From Kuschelorhynchus macadamiae (lineage: Eukaryota > Arthropoda > Insecta > Coleoptera > Curculionidae), in assembly GCA_030620095.1 (NCBI GenBank), contig JAUTXW010005214.1, positions 62,001 through 126,000 of the forward strand: a DNA stretch of 64,000 nucleotides, given 5' to 3'. The notes beneath the pieces are model-generated. The model was not told the DNA's origin, did no database searches, and saw only the letters and a list, made by a program, of their open reading frames with translations. A program made the position numbers and the translations under genes. The first letter of the stretch is position 1, and each line of letters begins with the position of its first letter. This document shows, piece by piece, positions 63,346 through 64,000 of the stretch.

Positions 63346-64000
63346 TAATAATAAAATATATATTTTTGTTAACTTTATGAATAATTTGCTCACTTATATT
63401 GAGTATTTTTTTACAATAAATCGACAGGTTAACACAAGCAAATACAACTGACGCAAACCAGCAGATGACGCAAAGTTAATTGTCATATTTTGTTAGCCTA
63501 TTACGACAAACTTATCTTTTCGATATATTTGGACTTATTTTTCTCTAGATACATTAAAATTTAGGATGATACATTTTTCGACTTTTGTACATTGCATGAA
63601 ACACTGTGTTTTTTTTTTAAATATGTAAACATACGGTGTTTCTGAGTCATTATTTGATATGTCAAAACGATCTTCGACTTGACAAAATTAAGGGCACTGT
63701 TAGGCAACGCTTTAATACCGTAATAAGTTATTTACCGTTCGCAAATAAGTCCGGTAAGCAGTTATTTACCAGACAGTATAAAATAAAAATTTAAAGAAAC
63801 ATAAATGTAGTCGTTGTATAATAAAATAAAATGAAGCAGTGCCCATATCTTCTATATCTTGACATTCGCCATCCTGTCAAGACATTTCGATGTGATTTAG
63901 CCAAACATCTATTTCATATTCTATTTCTATATTCTCTCTTATTAAATGTCTAGAAATAGGTAATTCTACTAAATTTTGGTAACAATTAGCAAGCAGTAAA
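63346..64000. other. Flank upstream of LINE B, no supported gene
   Basis: Likely includes the short LINE B 5' UTR and then unrelated AT-rich sequence. AAGTTATTTACCG / GCAGTTATTTACCAG occur twice at 63725-63775 but nothing else stands out. Confidence 0.35.

Noticed and set aside
1..64000. CRISPR array, operons, integrons or phage genes
   Set aside because: No regularly spaced direct repeats of that kind and no prokaryotic gene packing; all recognisable genes are animal transposons or serpin exons.

Overview
Animal nuclear DNA, almost certainly an insect. The evidence is a mosaic of Tc1/mariner, hAT, Transib and non-LTR (LINE) elements in AT-rich sequence, together with exons that have GT-AG splice signals. 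A beetle is my guess from the repeat style, but the window does not prove it. There are no bacterial operons and no CRISPR array. Nearly all long reading frames belong to mobile elements, and most are broken.

The only clear host gene is a serpin on the + strand. Three short exons (25317-25504, 34370-34512, 43724-43863) each start just after an AG acceptor in the same phase. Each encodes a different reactive-centre loop, the conserved F-x-A-D-[RH]-P-F block, an LF-x-G-[KR] strand and its own stop. They look like mutually exclusive last exons of one serpin, as in Drosophila Spn42Da. The first carries a furin-type R-x-R-R site and ends in HEEL, the arrangement of the ER-retained anti-furin isoform. 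The constant 5' exons were not found and are probably upstream of the window. On this reading, the elements between the exons are intronic.

Layout. 0-2 kb: RAG1-like Transib transposase (-). 2.6-5 kb: decayed hAT (-). 6.1-9.7 kb: DD41D mariner with about 1 kb inverted repeats. 10.2-11.6 kb: decayed gene of an unnamed, apparently repeated arthropod family. 12-13.5 kb: LINE (-). 13.6-14.1 kb: pogo/Tigger scrap. 15.3-16.6 kb: tRNA-like relic and decayed tandem repeats. 16.6-19.6 kb: LINE (-). 20.6 kb: possible THAP exon. 21.8-25 kb: LINE 'A' copy 1 (+). 25.3 kb: serpin exon 1. 26.8-30.5 kb: LINE split by a second long-TIR DD41D mariner. 34.4 kb: serpin exon 2. 36-40.3 kb: mariner-type element holding LINE A copy 2. 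41.6-42 kb: LINE scrap. 43.7 kb: serpin exon 3. 44.2-45.7 kb: third DD41D mariner. 46-50.8 kb: Tc1 element containing a LINE scrap, which in turn contains a near-pristine hAT with 8-bp target duplications. 52 kb: pogo scrap. 55.8-63.35 kb: two-ORF CR1-type LINE 'B' (-), with LINE A copy 3 inserted cleanly into its reverse transcriptase.

The elements do not cooperate as a pathway. They record successive insertions, and the nesting order dates them relative to one another.
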